Assembly (NCBI GenBank): GCA_033675545.1
Contig: JAWDGP010001166.1
Location: 642,175-706,174, forward strand
Length of the DNA: 64,000 nucleotides
Source of the DNA: Elysia crispata
Lineage: Eukaryota > Mollusca > Gastropoda > Plakobranchidae
Direction: 5' to 3'
Notes under the pieces: model-generated
The model's input: only the letters and a program-made list of their open reading frames with translations
The model's database searches: none
Told to the model about the DNA's origin: nothing
Shown here: positions 18,319 through 30,156 of the stretch, piece by piece
Position numbering within the stretch: the stretch's first letter is position 1
How the letters are laid out: the number at the start of each line of letters is the position of its first letter
Position numbers and translations under genes: made by a program

Positions 18319-19359
18319 CTGAAAAGAAAGTTCGGGATTTAAAATGGCAGGTAAAAAATTTGTGATTGAAGATGGCAATTAATTAAAAAAATCTCAAGAT
18401 TGGAAACGGCAGGTAAGTGAAATATACTTAGGATTTAAAAGAAAATAAATAAAGAAAACTTGAAATATAAAAAAGAGGAACATTAAGAAAACTCAGGACT
18501 TAAGAGACAGTAAATCGAGAAAAATATGGCGTAATCATTGGTGCAAGCTAGCTGGAGTTGATGGGCCAGTCAGATTTAACCCAAAATGTTTTTCGGTCCA
18601 CAATTATCTAAAACTGTCATCTTTATTGCTTTATCGATCCATTGTTTTCCATCTTTCATCAATCTAATACCATGACCAAGCATTAAAATGAGTTTTACGT
18701 CTTTGTCACTATAGGAGAAGCGTCTGTCCGATCTTCTATAAATTCGAATATGACTAATTTAACACAAGAGCTTTTATCATTCATTATCTGAATTTTGGTA
18801 AATCCTATTTAAAAAAGTACGAAGTTTTTATTTAGTTAGCGACAAAATGGCAAAGAATATTTACTGTTCCCCTGTTGTTATTTTTCTCTAAACTTTTTGT
18901 AAACTTTCCATTTTTGTATTTAAATGTTCTTCTCTCCATAAATATCATTTATTTATTTTTTGGAGTTGAAGAACTTTGAGCTCAGGCAAATTCATAGTTT
19001 TCATCTAACCATTAAGAATCATTTTGCAAAAGCTTATAATGAAATATACAAAAATGTATACAGTTTGCTTTCCCCCTATTTTAAAGTAAAACGCCTTTTG
19101 GGATATCATCATCCAATGATCCGTCGAGACGTAATTTACTGTTACCATGCATCCATCATGAAAAAAACTATTACTCTCACAGTAGCCTTTCCGCAATCTC
19201 ATTTCATAACCAGCTGCAACAAATGACCTCAAAGTATATTATGTTGTTGTATAAAACATTATGCATCGATTAAGATCGTTTTGCCATTTAAAAATTATCT
19301 TTGTACTGAAAAAGATAATTAAATTCTATTTTTTATTTAGAGAGGGAGAGAGAGACTCT

Positions 19360-19443
<84 letters not shown>

Positions 19444-20077
19444 GAGATGTCAGGAAAAGAGCCGTACTCAGCACCCGAGGACAGCTTTGCAGATACAGAC
19501 AGCGTCATCATTTCAGTGCTTCAGTACATCAGATTATACACAATGTGATCTACAGCTTTTGATCTATTCAATTATTGTGGTACCCTTTTCTTTTCTAAAA
19601 TAATTGCTGCCACCTAATATTTATAATAATCACATAATTTAAAAAAAAAAGGAGACTTGACGACACTATTTTACTCACAACTTGAATATTGAAATTTAGA
19701 TCACGTTCAAAAAATTCATAACGTCTGAGGGATCTTTCAAATTTCTTAAGCCTTTGTATACATTTGACAGAGATTTGATTTGTTTACATTGAAAACATCT
19801 GCATCTATTTATTGTAAAATGTAATTATGCCTATATTATTCTCACACATTAACTGATCTGTACTGTTTTCTACGAATTGTTGGAAAATGTATGATAAAAA
19901 TCAAACAAATCTTGCCCTGTGGATTTATTTCATCTTAGATATTTCATGTATAATAAAACAAGTAAAACAGCCGTTGGTGTGTAGCTAATTAAAATATATA
20001 TGACACAACATGTTGTCATTCCCAAACATTATTTGAATTACACCATCTGCATGAATTGGTAGAAAACAAAACTAATG
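18319..20077. other. No gene recognised; contains (TG)n(AG)n
   Basis: This should contain the 5' exons of the minus-strand membrane protein if it is intact, but none could be identified. A TG tract followed by an AG tract lies at 19357-19447. The rest is AT-rich. Confidence 0.5.
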
Positions 20078-20299
20078 CATTTTCAAAAAAATAAACTTAT
20101 TCTTTTGTGAGATTAACACACATTTTAATTTTGGTGCAGTCTTTCAACAACAAAATAGGCATATATTGTATAAGGCACAGCTGTTCTTCATTTTCAAAAA
20201 AATAAACTTATTCTTTTGTGAGATTAACACACATTTTAATTTTGGTGCAGTCTTTCAACAACAAAATAGGCATATATTGTATAAGGCACAGCTGTTCTT
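20078..20299. repeat. 111-bp perfect tandem duplication
   Basis: Two essentially identical copies, 20078-20188 and 20189-20299, starting CATTTTCAAAAAAATAAAC and ending AGCTGTTCTT. The identity implies a very recent duplication or ongoing copy-number variation. Confidence 0.9.
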
Positions 20300-20810
20300 T
20301 CTTTTACTGTCCAGACATTAAAAATATGAGTTATACCATATAAACCTGTCAACCCTCAAATATTTTTTGAACCAGCTTGTAGAAATTGATAGGAAACAAT
20401 AAAACATACATAAAAGTCAAACCAACCTTGACCTCTGATCAGCTTTATGTCTACTTAGTTGGTTTTTTTTTGTGTGGACAAGACAGTCATAATCCTGTCT
20501 TAAGCGTAGATGATTATACCGTTGGTATTGAGCCGTTAAAATATGGCGATAAAATTACATGTGTATTACTCCCATACAAACCATAAAACATTAGAAGTGA
20601 TTACCAACACTGCCTTTTTATTAGATTTACGTCCCCTCTTTAGTTTTCTTGGCTCACTACAAAGAAAACTACTATCATGATTCTGTATAATGCACAGCTG
20701 TAGAGCCATTTCATATTTAAGATAATTATGACTCTGTCAAACTTTAAAAAAAAAAACGGAACATAGAAAAGTCATTCTGGGCAGGGCTTACACATGCGAT
20801 GGGCACGCAG

Positions 20811-21311
20811 ACTAGGGGTAGATAACATAGACAACCATTATAAACTAAAGCGTGTTTAGGTCATGAAGTAATGTACCATTCTATGCCCGCCCAGACTAAG
20901 GGTAGATAACATAGACAACCATTATAAACTAAAGCGTGTTTAGGTCATGAAGTAATGTACCATTCTATGCCCACCCAGACTAAGGGTAGATAACATAGAC
21001 AACCATTATAAACTAAAGCATGGTTAGGTCATGAAGTTATGTACCATTCTATGCCCACCCAGACTAAGGGTAGATAACATAGACAACCATTATAAACTAA
21101 AGCATGGTTAGGTCATGAAGTAATGTACCATTCTATGCCCGCCCAGACTAAGGGTAGATAACATAGACAACCATTATAAACTAAAGCATGGTTAGGTCAT
21201 GAAGTAATGTACCATTCTATGCCCGCCCAAATTAAGGGTAGATAACATAGACAACCATTATAAACTAAAGCATGGTTAGGTCATGAAGTTATGTACCGTT
21301 CTATGCCCTCA
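20811..21311. repeat. 84-bp minisatellite, six copies
   Basis: Six copies of an 84-bp unit beginning ACTAAGGGTAGATAACATAG and ending TTCTATGCCCGCCCAG. Units vary at a few positions (GCGTGTT against GCATGGT, AAGTAAT against AAGTTAT). No coding content. Confidence 0.9.
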
Positions 21312-21521
21312 TGTTTTTCTGCCCAGACATTATTCCACCTTCAATGTTTTGTTTTTCCTTACATGTTTGTTTATGTTAAATCAGTATACCTTGTGTGTTC
21401 GCCATCTCGGTTTCATTTCTCCCTTGAGGCGCCCTTCTCTGCTCACCGTGCTGGTGTGAGGTGTTCCCTCCGTGTCCCTGCTGTGCACTCAGCTTCCCTC
21501 AACCACCTCTCTCGATTCGAC

Positions 21522-21523
<2 letters not shown>

Positions 21524-21600
<77 letters not shown>
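21524..21600. repeat. (AG)n microsatellite
   Basis: About 75 bp of AG with two TAGA interruptions, upstream of a gypsy integrase remnant. Confidence 0.94.
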
Positions 21601-21782
21601 CATATTTCACAAGAGTTTTAACATATGCCACAAGGGAAAAAAGGAACTAGCAATACACATGAACAAATAAAAAGTCTAAAGGTGGGTACTACATTCCCAC
21701 AAGAATAAACCAAGACACCAAAGCAAAAGTGCAAAAAAGTCTTAACAGCAGTAAATAATGTATAAAAAAAAAACTCAAGGGG

Positions 21783-22290
21783 ATGGACGAGACTGCTATG
21801 TCTAAAAATCGCGCGGGCAGAACATCATCCTTCGAGAAAAGAGACGGGATCGTGGACAGAGTCTATAATGACGCGACTCGAGGAGGGGCCAATGTACGAC
21901 AAGTCGTTATCCCAGAAAGCCTGTGGAAGTACGTGATGTCAGTAGCCCATGATACGATTACCGGAGAGAAGACCAGGGAGAAGATAATGAGTAACTTTTA
22001 GTGGCCTGGCATGTACGAGGGCGTGGCCAGATACTGCCGCTCGTGTGATATAATATATCAGAAGAATGATGATGAGCAATGGAACAGTGAAGAAGGTCCC
22101 AATGGAGAATTCACCAGTGGTGGATGTCCCTTTTAAACGTGCCGCTGTTGATTTAATTGGACCGATAGAACCAGCAACTGAAGCAGGACACCGATACATT
22201 TTGAGGCTTGTAGACTGTGCTACAGTGCAAGGTATCCAGAAGCTGTCCTGTTGGAGAGAATCGACACTGAGGCGCTTGTGGATATAACGC
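21783..22290 (+). mobile_element. Ty3/gypsy pol remnant: integrase zinc-binding and core region
   Basis: Plus-strand translation shows an H2C2-type integrase zinc-binding region (AHDTITG, then WPGMYEGVARYCRSCD after a premature TAG) and the start of the catalytic core (RAAVDLIGPIEPATEAGHRYI, with the first catalytic Asp in VDLIG). A frameshift follows near 22220, where ARYPEAVLLERIDTEAL resumes in another frame. This matches metazoan gypsy integrases closely. The remnant carries at least one stop and one frameshift and has no LTR nearby, so it is dead. Confidence 0.8.
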
Positions 22291-22855
22291 AGCCGCCTCA
22301 GTGTTCCAGAAGAAACCCTTAGTAATCAGTAGTTGGTTTCTAGAAACTTGGGATCTAGATATTTTTTTTTGTTTATGGGTCTTGTAACAGATTTGATGGG
22401 GATGATCTGTTACGCTCTCTGTGTCTAGGGGTATGAAAATATACGCAGGCAATCACTCGATTCGTCCGTTGAACAAAAGTCTAAAGTCCGCAAGTAAAAG
22501 TTCCAAACTATTTAATCCAACACAAGAGGTTGACTATATCATCACTGTACACAAAAATTTAACTGTTAAAGTCACTGTAGGTAGGTTCTATCTTAAACTC
22601 ACTGTAGGTTGTCTTGATGTTAACTGACTGAACATAGGTAAAAAAGGTAAAGTACAAATTTACTATAATTATTATTAGTACAGGCATATCAAAAGTTGCG
22701 CACCTCACAACAATGTTAACAACACAATAAAAATATTATACAGGAACTTTACTAAGAAAGTCGGATCCCATATTGTCTTTGCCTTTAATGTGTTCTTCTC
22801 TAAAAATAAAACTCTGCAGAGTCAACATCCAACGCATGGTACGAGGGTAATCAAA

Positions 22856-23345
<490 letters not shown>

Positions 23346-23435
23346 ATAAGCGAGACATGCTGTAGTTGTTAGTAAACAGCAAACAGCAAACATCGGGTAC
23401 TTGAATTACACCGCATTAGAGAGATATAGGGAGAG

Positions 23436-23441
<6 letters not shown>

Positions 23442-23504
<63 letters not shown>

Positions 23505-23505
23505 A
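23442..23505. repeat. (AG)n microsatellite with G-run
   Basis: AG dinucleotides ending in a short G-rich run. Confidence 0.93.
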
Positions 23506-24438
23506 GGGAGAAAAGTGTGCTTTTCATAAAATGTTAAACACTATGAATACTAGGCTGAGGCCTTGCAAAATGAAAACTCATGACTGTAAGTAGCACAGTC
23601 CTTGAGTCCCTACTACTTGACTCACAAAAATTTAAACTTTGAAATGTATTATATACATCAATAAATCATAGCGAGTTAAGACTCTTAAGAGAAATGTTAA
23701 CAGACATTTTAAAAATGGGGACCTAAAACATGCTTACATACTAAACGGTATGTACATGCACACTAACTCTTATTTAGCTTACGAACAAAGCTAGAATATA
23801 TTACACTGAACACAGTTAAGAAATTGCATTTTCTTAATTTTAAAAATATACTACTACAAAAATTATTCTCTTAAAATACAACCTTTTACCGGCAACCAAA
23901 TATAAAATACTAATCGAGCATAAAGTATAATGAGAACGCAGATATTTCCTGACAATTGACTTAATATTATGAGATATAGGCTGCCATAGGTTTTTTTTTT
24001 CACGACATGTTTCGTGACACAAAGGTCTTCATGACGTTAAAGTATGTCGGAGACTTTTTTTTTTCACGACTGCTTCATGTAACTTGCCTTTTATGAAAAT
24101 ATTTTCAATAAAGTCTGTACTGCTTCAACATCGTACCATACCTTACCAAACTCAATGTGGCCCTAAATGGTTAGAAGGTCGGGAACCATAGAGGATTCAT
24201 TTTGTATAATGTTTTATTATTATTAAGTATTCAGAAAGTGGAGATTTTCTATCTTCACCTTCTTGTCTTTCAAACATAAAAAAATATCCATCAAACCCAG
24301 CATGTGAAATATATACGAATCCATAATTATATCCGCAAAATGACGGACTCCAAAAAAGGAGAGAAAAAATCTCCATTCTAAACTACCTGGTCAAAGAACT
24401 GAGAAAATACCTGAATCTTAACGATGATCTCTCAACCC
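23506..24438. other. No gene seen
   Basis: AT-rich DNA without a recognisable open frame or repeat, apart from a few T runs. Confidence 0.55.
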
Positions 24439-25062
24439 CACCTATATCGACCGTCATCGCCCGTATGGACCACTATGTTGTGTATCTGTATCGACCGTCA
24501 TCGCCCGTATGGACCACTATGTTGTGTATCTGTATCGACCGTCATCGCCCGTATGGACCACGATGTTGTGTATCTATATCGACCGTCATCGCCCGTATGG
24601 ACCACGATGTTGTGTATCTATATCGACCGTCATCGCCCGTATGGACCACGATGTTGTTTATCTATATCAACCGTCATCGCCCGTATGGACCACGATGTTG
24701 TGTATCTATATCGACCGTCATCGCCCGTATGGACCACGATGTTGTTTATCTATATCGACCGTCATCGCCCGTATGGACCACGATGTTGTTTATCTATATC
24801 AACCGTCATCGCCCGTATGGACCACGATGTTGTTTATCTATATCAACCGTCATCGCCCGTATGGACCACGATGTTGTGTATCTATATCGACCGTCATCGC
24901 CCGTATGGACCACGATGTTGTGTATCTATATCGACCGTCATCGCCCGTATGGACCACGATGTTGTGTATCTATATCGACCGTCATCGCCCGTATGGACCA
25001 CGATGTTGTGTATCTATATCGACCGTCATCGCCCGTATGGACCACTATGTTGTGTATCTATA
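24439..25062. repeat. 44-bp minisatellite, about 14 copies
   Basis: Head-to-tail copies of a 44-bp unit containing CGACCGTCATCGCCCGTATG and GACCACGATGTTGTGTATC. Variants are GTGTATC/GTTTATC, CGACC/CAACC and CACGATG/CACTATG. The length is not a multiple of three and the unit has no stop in any plus-strand frame, so all three frames stay open for more than 200 codons. These are not genes. Confidence 0.95.
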
Positions 25063-25486
25063 TTGCCCCTTCGTCTATAAAATGACTAAACCATTCCAGG
25101 ACGAAAAACCGCGTTCGCGTTCGCACTCTATTTGAACGGTTCCTCTATAACATGACTAAACCATTCCAGGACGAAAACCCGCGTTCTCACTCTATTTGAA
25201 CGGTTCCTCTATAACATGACTAAACCATTCCAGGACGAAAACCCGCGTTCGCGTTCTCACTCTATTTGAACGGTTCCTCTATAACATGACTAAACCATTC
25301 CAGGACGAAAACCCGCGTTCGCGTTCGCACTCTATTTGAACGGTTCCTCTATAACATGACTAAACCATTCCAGGACGAAAAACCGCGTTCGCGTTCGCAC
25401 TCTATTTGAACGGTTCCTCTATAAAATGACTAAACCATTCCAGGACGAAAAACCGCGCTCGCGTTCGCACTCTATTTGAACGGTCA
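25063..25486. repeat. 64/70-bp minisatellite, six copies
   Basis: Abuts the 44-bp array. The unit starts CGGTTCCTCTATAACATGAC and ends in GCACTCTATTTGAA. Copies differ by presence or absence of an inner GCGTTC hexamer, giving 64- and 70-bp forms. Confidence 0.9.
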
Positions 25487-25759
25487 TGCCTTGGTGATGA
25501 AGTTTTTGCTTCTTTTGCCGCTGAAACAACCTAGCCGCTGCTGCAAAAGGAGAGACTCATCAGCAGTTTGACATTTATGGCTGTTAGGTTCGCCAAGAAA
25601 AAGTGGAAACAAAGATCCTCTAAGAGAATCTTGTCAAGGAGTTCGTCACAAGAGAGAATGCAGCCACGCCTAGTCGAATTGTATCTCCAAATCAACCAAA
25701 AGATATTTATGAAAATCGTTCATAAGTACCAGGTTCAGAGGACAACGAATTAAGTGGAC

Positions 25760-26260
25760 AGCGCACAACAGACCAACTGAAATTTCCTCCTCCCGAGGAT
25801 CTATCGGAATTTATAAAATTGGGACTAGAAAGAGACTACAGCTGATTTAAAAATTACTCGAAAACCTTAGCGTAGACGAATCGAGAGAACTGGAAGAAAT
25901 GTCTAGGCGATCCAGGGATATGTTTTCTGCTTGTCAATGTAACACTAAAGTGGTAAAGCCTCGAATCCAGCTGACACCCGCCATGTCTTTTCGACGAGTT
26001 TTGTATACTTCACTGTTTGCATTCTAGCCATCACACATACAGAAGTTGCGACAAATGGAGGCCATGGGAATCATCGGTTTGAGCATCTCCTGTAGAAGCA
26101 GAGAAGAAGAAGGATGGAATAAAACTCATTTGCATCGACTTTCGACGCCTTAATAAAGTCAGTGTTATAGATTCCAGAACAGTACATTTGTCTGGACACA
26201 TTTTGGCTGGAATTAGAGAAGGTACTGACAGTTCAAAACTTGACTTGACGAAGGTCTGCC
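25760..26260 (+). mobile_element. Ty3/gypsy reverse transcriptase remnant
   Basis: Plus-strand frames with stops and frameshifts encode, in order, LSVDESRELEEMSRRSRDMF, a KPRIQLTPAMSFRR segment, QMEAMGIIG, and then KLICIDFRRLNKVSVIDSR with LSGHILAGIREG and SSKLDLTK. This is the N-terminal half of a gypsy reverse transcriptase (fingers region up to motif SKLDL). The catalytic YxDD region was not recognised downstream. It is dead by multiple stops. Confidence 0.75.
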
Positions 26261-29200
26261 CCTAGATCTGTATGTACACTAAAGGCTGAGGACATTTCAA
26301 GTGCTAGTGGAGCTGTTCAGACTCTGAACGCTGTTGAGTTGTATGGCAGAATGCAGTAAAAGACGAGATAACGAGCACGCTGAGATCCCCAGCTGTACAC
26401 GTCACCTGTTTCCATCTTGCTCGCCAGCTATTCGATGAGAGCTCGTAGGTTCACACCAAAACAACCAAGCTGTGAAGGTTTCTTCGAGCTTCTGGCTATT
26501 GGACTGTGTAGGAAATATGAATTGTGAGGAAAAGAATCTCAGAATGTTTTCCAGCTCTCCGTCTTCCACAGTTGCATACTGACTTTAGAAACAGTTAGAA
26601 TCTCGATGGAAGGTGGAAGGTGGAAGGTGGAAGATGGAAGGTGAAAAGAGTTAATAAGGAGACACGCCTGCAAATCTTGACCTTGTTTACTCAAGCACTG
26701 ATATAAGGCTCGGCCCCTCAAGCCTTTGTTTCGAGCTAGCCATGATATCAACCATTTTTTCCCAATGCAGTTGTGGTGCACACAAAAATGCGGGCATTCA
26801 CTGTGGAATCTGTGCACTTTCTGCTAGATGATGAAGAAACAGACCTACTCCGACGTTGGATACTTGGCCAAACATCGCAATATCGATCCAAGCTGTAGAT
26901 CCATCATGTACTGTGTTACAGTAACCTAGGTCGTGTGTGACTCTCCCAATCGTTCACGAGATCCAAGAGCAGTTCACTCCATCTCCTACTGCCCCTTCTC
27001 TTAGGAGACTCTAGCTGAACTTGGGCACTCAAAATGTTGACGGTGATCTGTTATTGAAGATTATCCCACCAGATCACAGTTCTACTAATTAATACATGCG
27101 CGTGGCATGAAATGTGTTCGAAAAATCAGTGGTCGCTAAACACAATTTGATCAATTTCAACTTTTGCAGCAGCTCAGCAAAGCAGTTAAAACTTGTTCCT
27201 TTTGGCGTCTTAAGAGATCATCTCTCCTTATCTCTTTCCATTTCTCGCTTTCTCCTCACTTCTCTCTGGTTTGATCGAATGATTTGGAGCGCTCTCTGCA
27301 GACATAGTCAGATTTAGATCGAACGGTTTCAGCTTAGAGAGGAGAGGCGGCATCGGGTTTTTAAATCGCGTAAAAGCCACCATACACGCCGTGGTTGCGC
27401 AAGGCGCACGGGTCAGATTTCACGAGTCCAGCACTGAGCCACTGATGACAAACCCGGGTATAGAGGGTGTGTGTGGTATGTTCAAACACAGCCTTGCATA
27501 TTATATCGTGTGCAGCACCTAGCATCCTCTCTGTGTGTATGGTGGGTCTAAGAGATTACCTGGATTGGATGCAGGGGCAGGGGCAACTCCTCTCCTTCCC
27601 CTTCTCCCCGACCTCTCTCCTTCCCTAGCAATCTAATGTCAGCATATACCATAAAATCATTTATCTTTTTCCCCCTTTCCTAAGCTCCCCTACCCTCCCA
27701 ACCTTTTCTCCCTTTGGTCTTCCCTTCGTAAATTGTATTTTATGAGCATTCACCCGCCCTCTCTTTCCTCTCCCACTCCATGCCCCTTCCCTTTCTCTCT
27801 CATAGCTATCCGTTAAAACTTGTTCATTTTCCCATATCGCTACTCCATCCCCCCTTCCATAATTAAAATAGGCACTAACACTTGTTTTATCCTTTGAAAA
27901 CACGAATCCACTTCTTTTCCCTGCAACCTCCCCCCTCCCCCTTTCTTTTTGCTTCCAACTTAATAACTCACACAAACACACACAAAGCAGCCAACAAAAT
28001 TAACGCTAAATAGAGAGTAAGTCTTCTCTGACTGAACAGTAACAAACACATTTCTCCCACTGTCTTTCTTTCTCTATCCTGGGCACTTAAAGCTCAACTT
28101 CTTCCCTCCAAACCGGCTCTCCTCCATAAACAATTTGAGTTGTGCAGCATATGAAAACAATTGTTACATTATATGACACTGTCAGTCCTTTTGAGGAGTG
28201 TGACAAGATATCAACCTACTTCATGTCTTACACAAACTTTCCTTCTTTTGACTTCTGTAAAGTAGAGTATAACTTGTCAACGTCCCTTTGTCCTTCTCAA
28301 CTTTTAAAACAAAGAATCAATATATCGTGTTTGCAGATAAAAATGTCTCCAAAAGCTTAGTAGATGTAAAAAAAATAATACAATTGCGGACCGCTATACT
28401 TTACAAAACATTGTGTTGAAGAAAAGAAAAAAAGCAGCAAACGTATGCATTGAAATCGACATTGTTTTACATGGCGAGTCGACAAAACTGGAACGTTCAC
28501 GCTTCACCTCTATCTAAATCCGATAGTCAGGAATATGACGGGTGAAATTTTTCTCTTCCTCTTTTCCTCTCTATTTAGCCTCAATGGTGAAGTAAAAAAC
28601 TGAGGTGTTTCGCTCTGCAGTACATTACAAGAACAGCAATTGATTGCCTATTCAAGCTTCTTATTACCTTCATCGACTTACTCAAAAGTACTCTGCAAGA
28701 CATGACTTAGATTTTCGTTAATTTATCCAAATGAAACATCTCAGAATTATTGAGTTAATTAAGAAAGGGTGTAAAAGTTCAAGTATACACTAGGAATCTA
28801 ATTTTCAACGCTCTGCAAAAGGTTAAAGCCACATGATTGATAATTATTGTTTTATATTACTAGGAATTATCCTTTTACCGGCAACCTATTTTATAGGCAA
28901 TTAACAGAAACATAATTATGCAATCGATTTCTGCTCCACCTGGAAAACATAAAAGAAGAGAAAGCAACACTGAGATTTCAAGCCTGCGTTTCATGTAAAA
29001 AAATTCTGTCCATCAAAGAAGAAAATTTTTAATGCTTTATTTGTAATACATTCCTTGCTGTTTTAATTTCGAAGGTTTAAAATCGCACTCTTGCTAATTC
29101 TACTAGATCTGTAAAATCTGTTCAAGATTAAAGAAACATGTTGTTATAAAACAATAAAAGTTTGACAAGAATCAAATGATCCAAATGTCAAATCCATTAT

Positions 29201-29271
29201 TTGAGAAAAATTGAAAACTGAACAATATAGACAAGAAAGTTGAGCAACAATAGCATGCAATGCTCAGGAGG
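26261..29271. other. No gene recognised
   Basis: The first part probably continues gypsy debris but is too decayed to read. There is a short GGTGGAAG tandem patch at 26609-26645 and a pyrimidine-rich block at about 27580-27960. No coding gene, RNA gene or identifiable element was found. Confidence 0.5.
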
Positions 29272-30156
29272 ATTGATTCAAATAGAGGTATTGATCTGGA
29301 TTACATGCTGCGTGAAAGATGCGGGACGGGGTAGAGAATTGATTCAAATAGAGGTATTGATCTGGATTACATGCTGCGTGAAAGATGCGGGACGGGGTAG
29401 AGAATTGATTCAAATAGAGGTATTGATCTGGATTAAATGCTGCGCGAAAGATGCGGGACGGGGTAGAGAATTGATTCAAATAGAGGTATTGATCTGGATT
29501 ACATGCTGCGTGAAAGATGCGGGACGGGGTAGAGAATTGATTCAAATAGAGGTATTGATCTGGATTACATGCTGCGTGAAAGATGCGGGACGGGGTGGAG
29601 GATTGATTCAAATAGAGGTATTGATCTGGATTACATGCTGCGTGAAAGATGCGGGACGGGGTAGAGAATTGATTCAAATAGAGGTATTGATCTGGATTAC
29701 ATGCTGCGTGAAAGATGCGGGACGGGGTAGAGAATTGATTCAAATAGAGGTATTGATCTGGATTAAATGCTGCGTGAAAGATGCGGGACGGGGTAGAGAA
29801 TTGATTCAAATAGAGGTATTGATCTGGATTAAATGCTGCGTGAAAGATGCGGGACGGGGTAGAGAATTGATTCAAATAGAGGTATTGATCTGGATTAAAT
29901 GCTGCGTGAAAGATGCGGGACGGGGTAGAGAATTGATTCAAATAGAGGTATTGATCTGGATTAAATGCTGCGTGAAAGATGCGGGACGGGGTAGAGAATT
30001 GATTCAAATAGAGGTATTGATCTGGATTACATGCTGCGTGAAAGATGCGGGACGGGGTAGAGAATTGATTCAAATAGAGGTATTGATCTGGATTAAATGC
30101 TGCGTGAAAGATGCGGGACGGGGTAGAGAATTGATTCAAATAGAGGTATTGATCTG
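29272..30156. repeat. 66-bp minisatellite, about 13.4 copies
   Basis: Near-perfect 66-bp units starting ATTGATTCAAATAGAGGTAT and ending GGGACGGGGTAGAGA. The main variant is ATTACATG/ATTAAATG. The unit is 22 codons and lacks stops on both strands, giving long repetitive open frames (repeat peptide IQIEVLIWITCCVKDAGRG) with no start context or splice evidence. It is annotated as satellite DNA, not a gene. Confidence 0.93.

Noticed and set aside
25550..25570. CTGATGAG on the minus strand as a ribozyme core
   Set aside because: No downstream GAAA with pairing stems.
29272..30156. CRISPR-like repeat array
   Set aside because: Units are contiguous without unique spacers, and the genome is eukaryotic.
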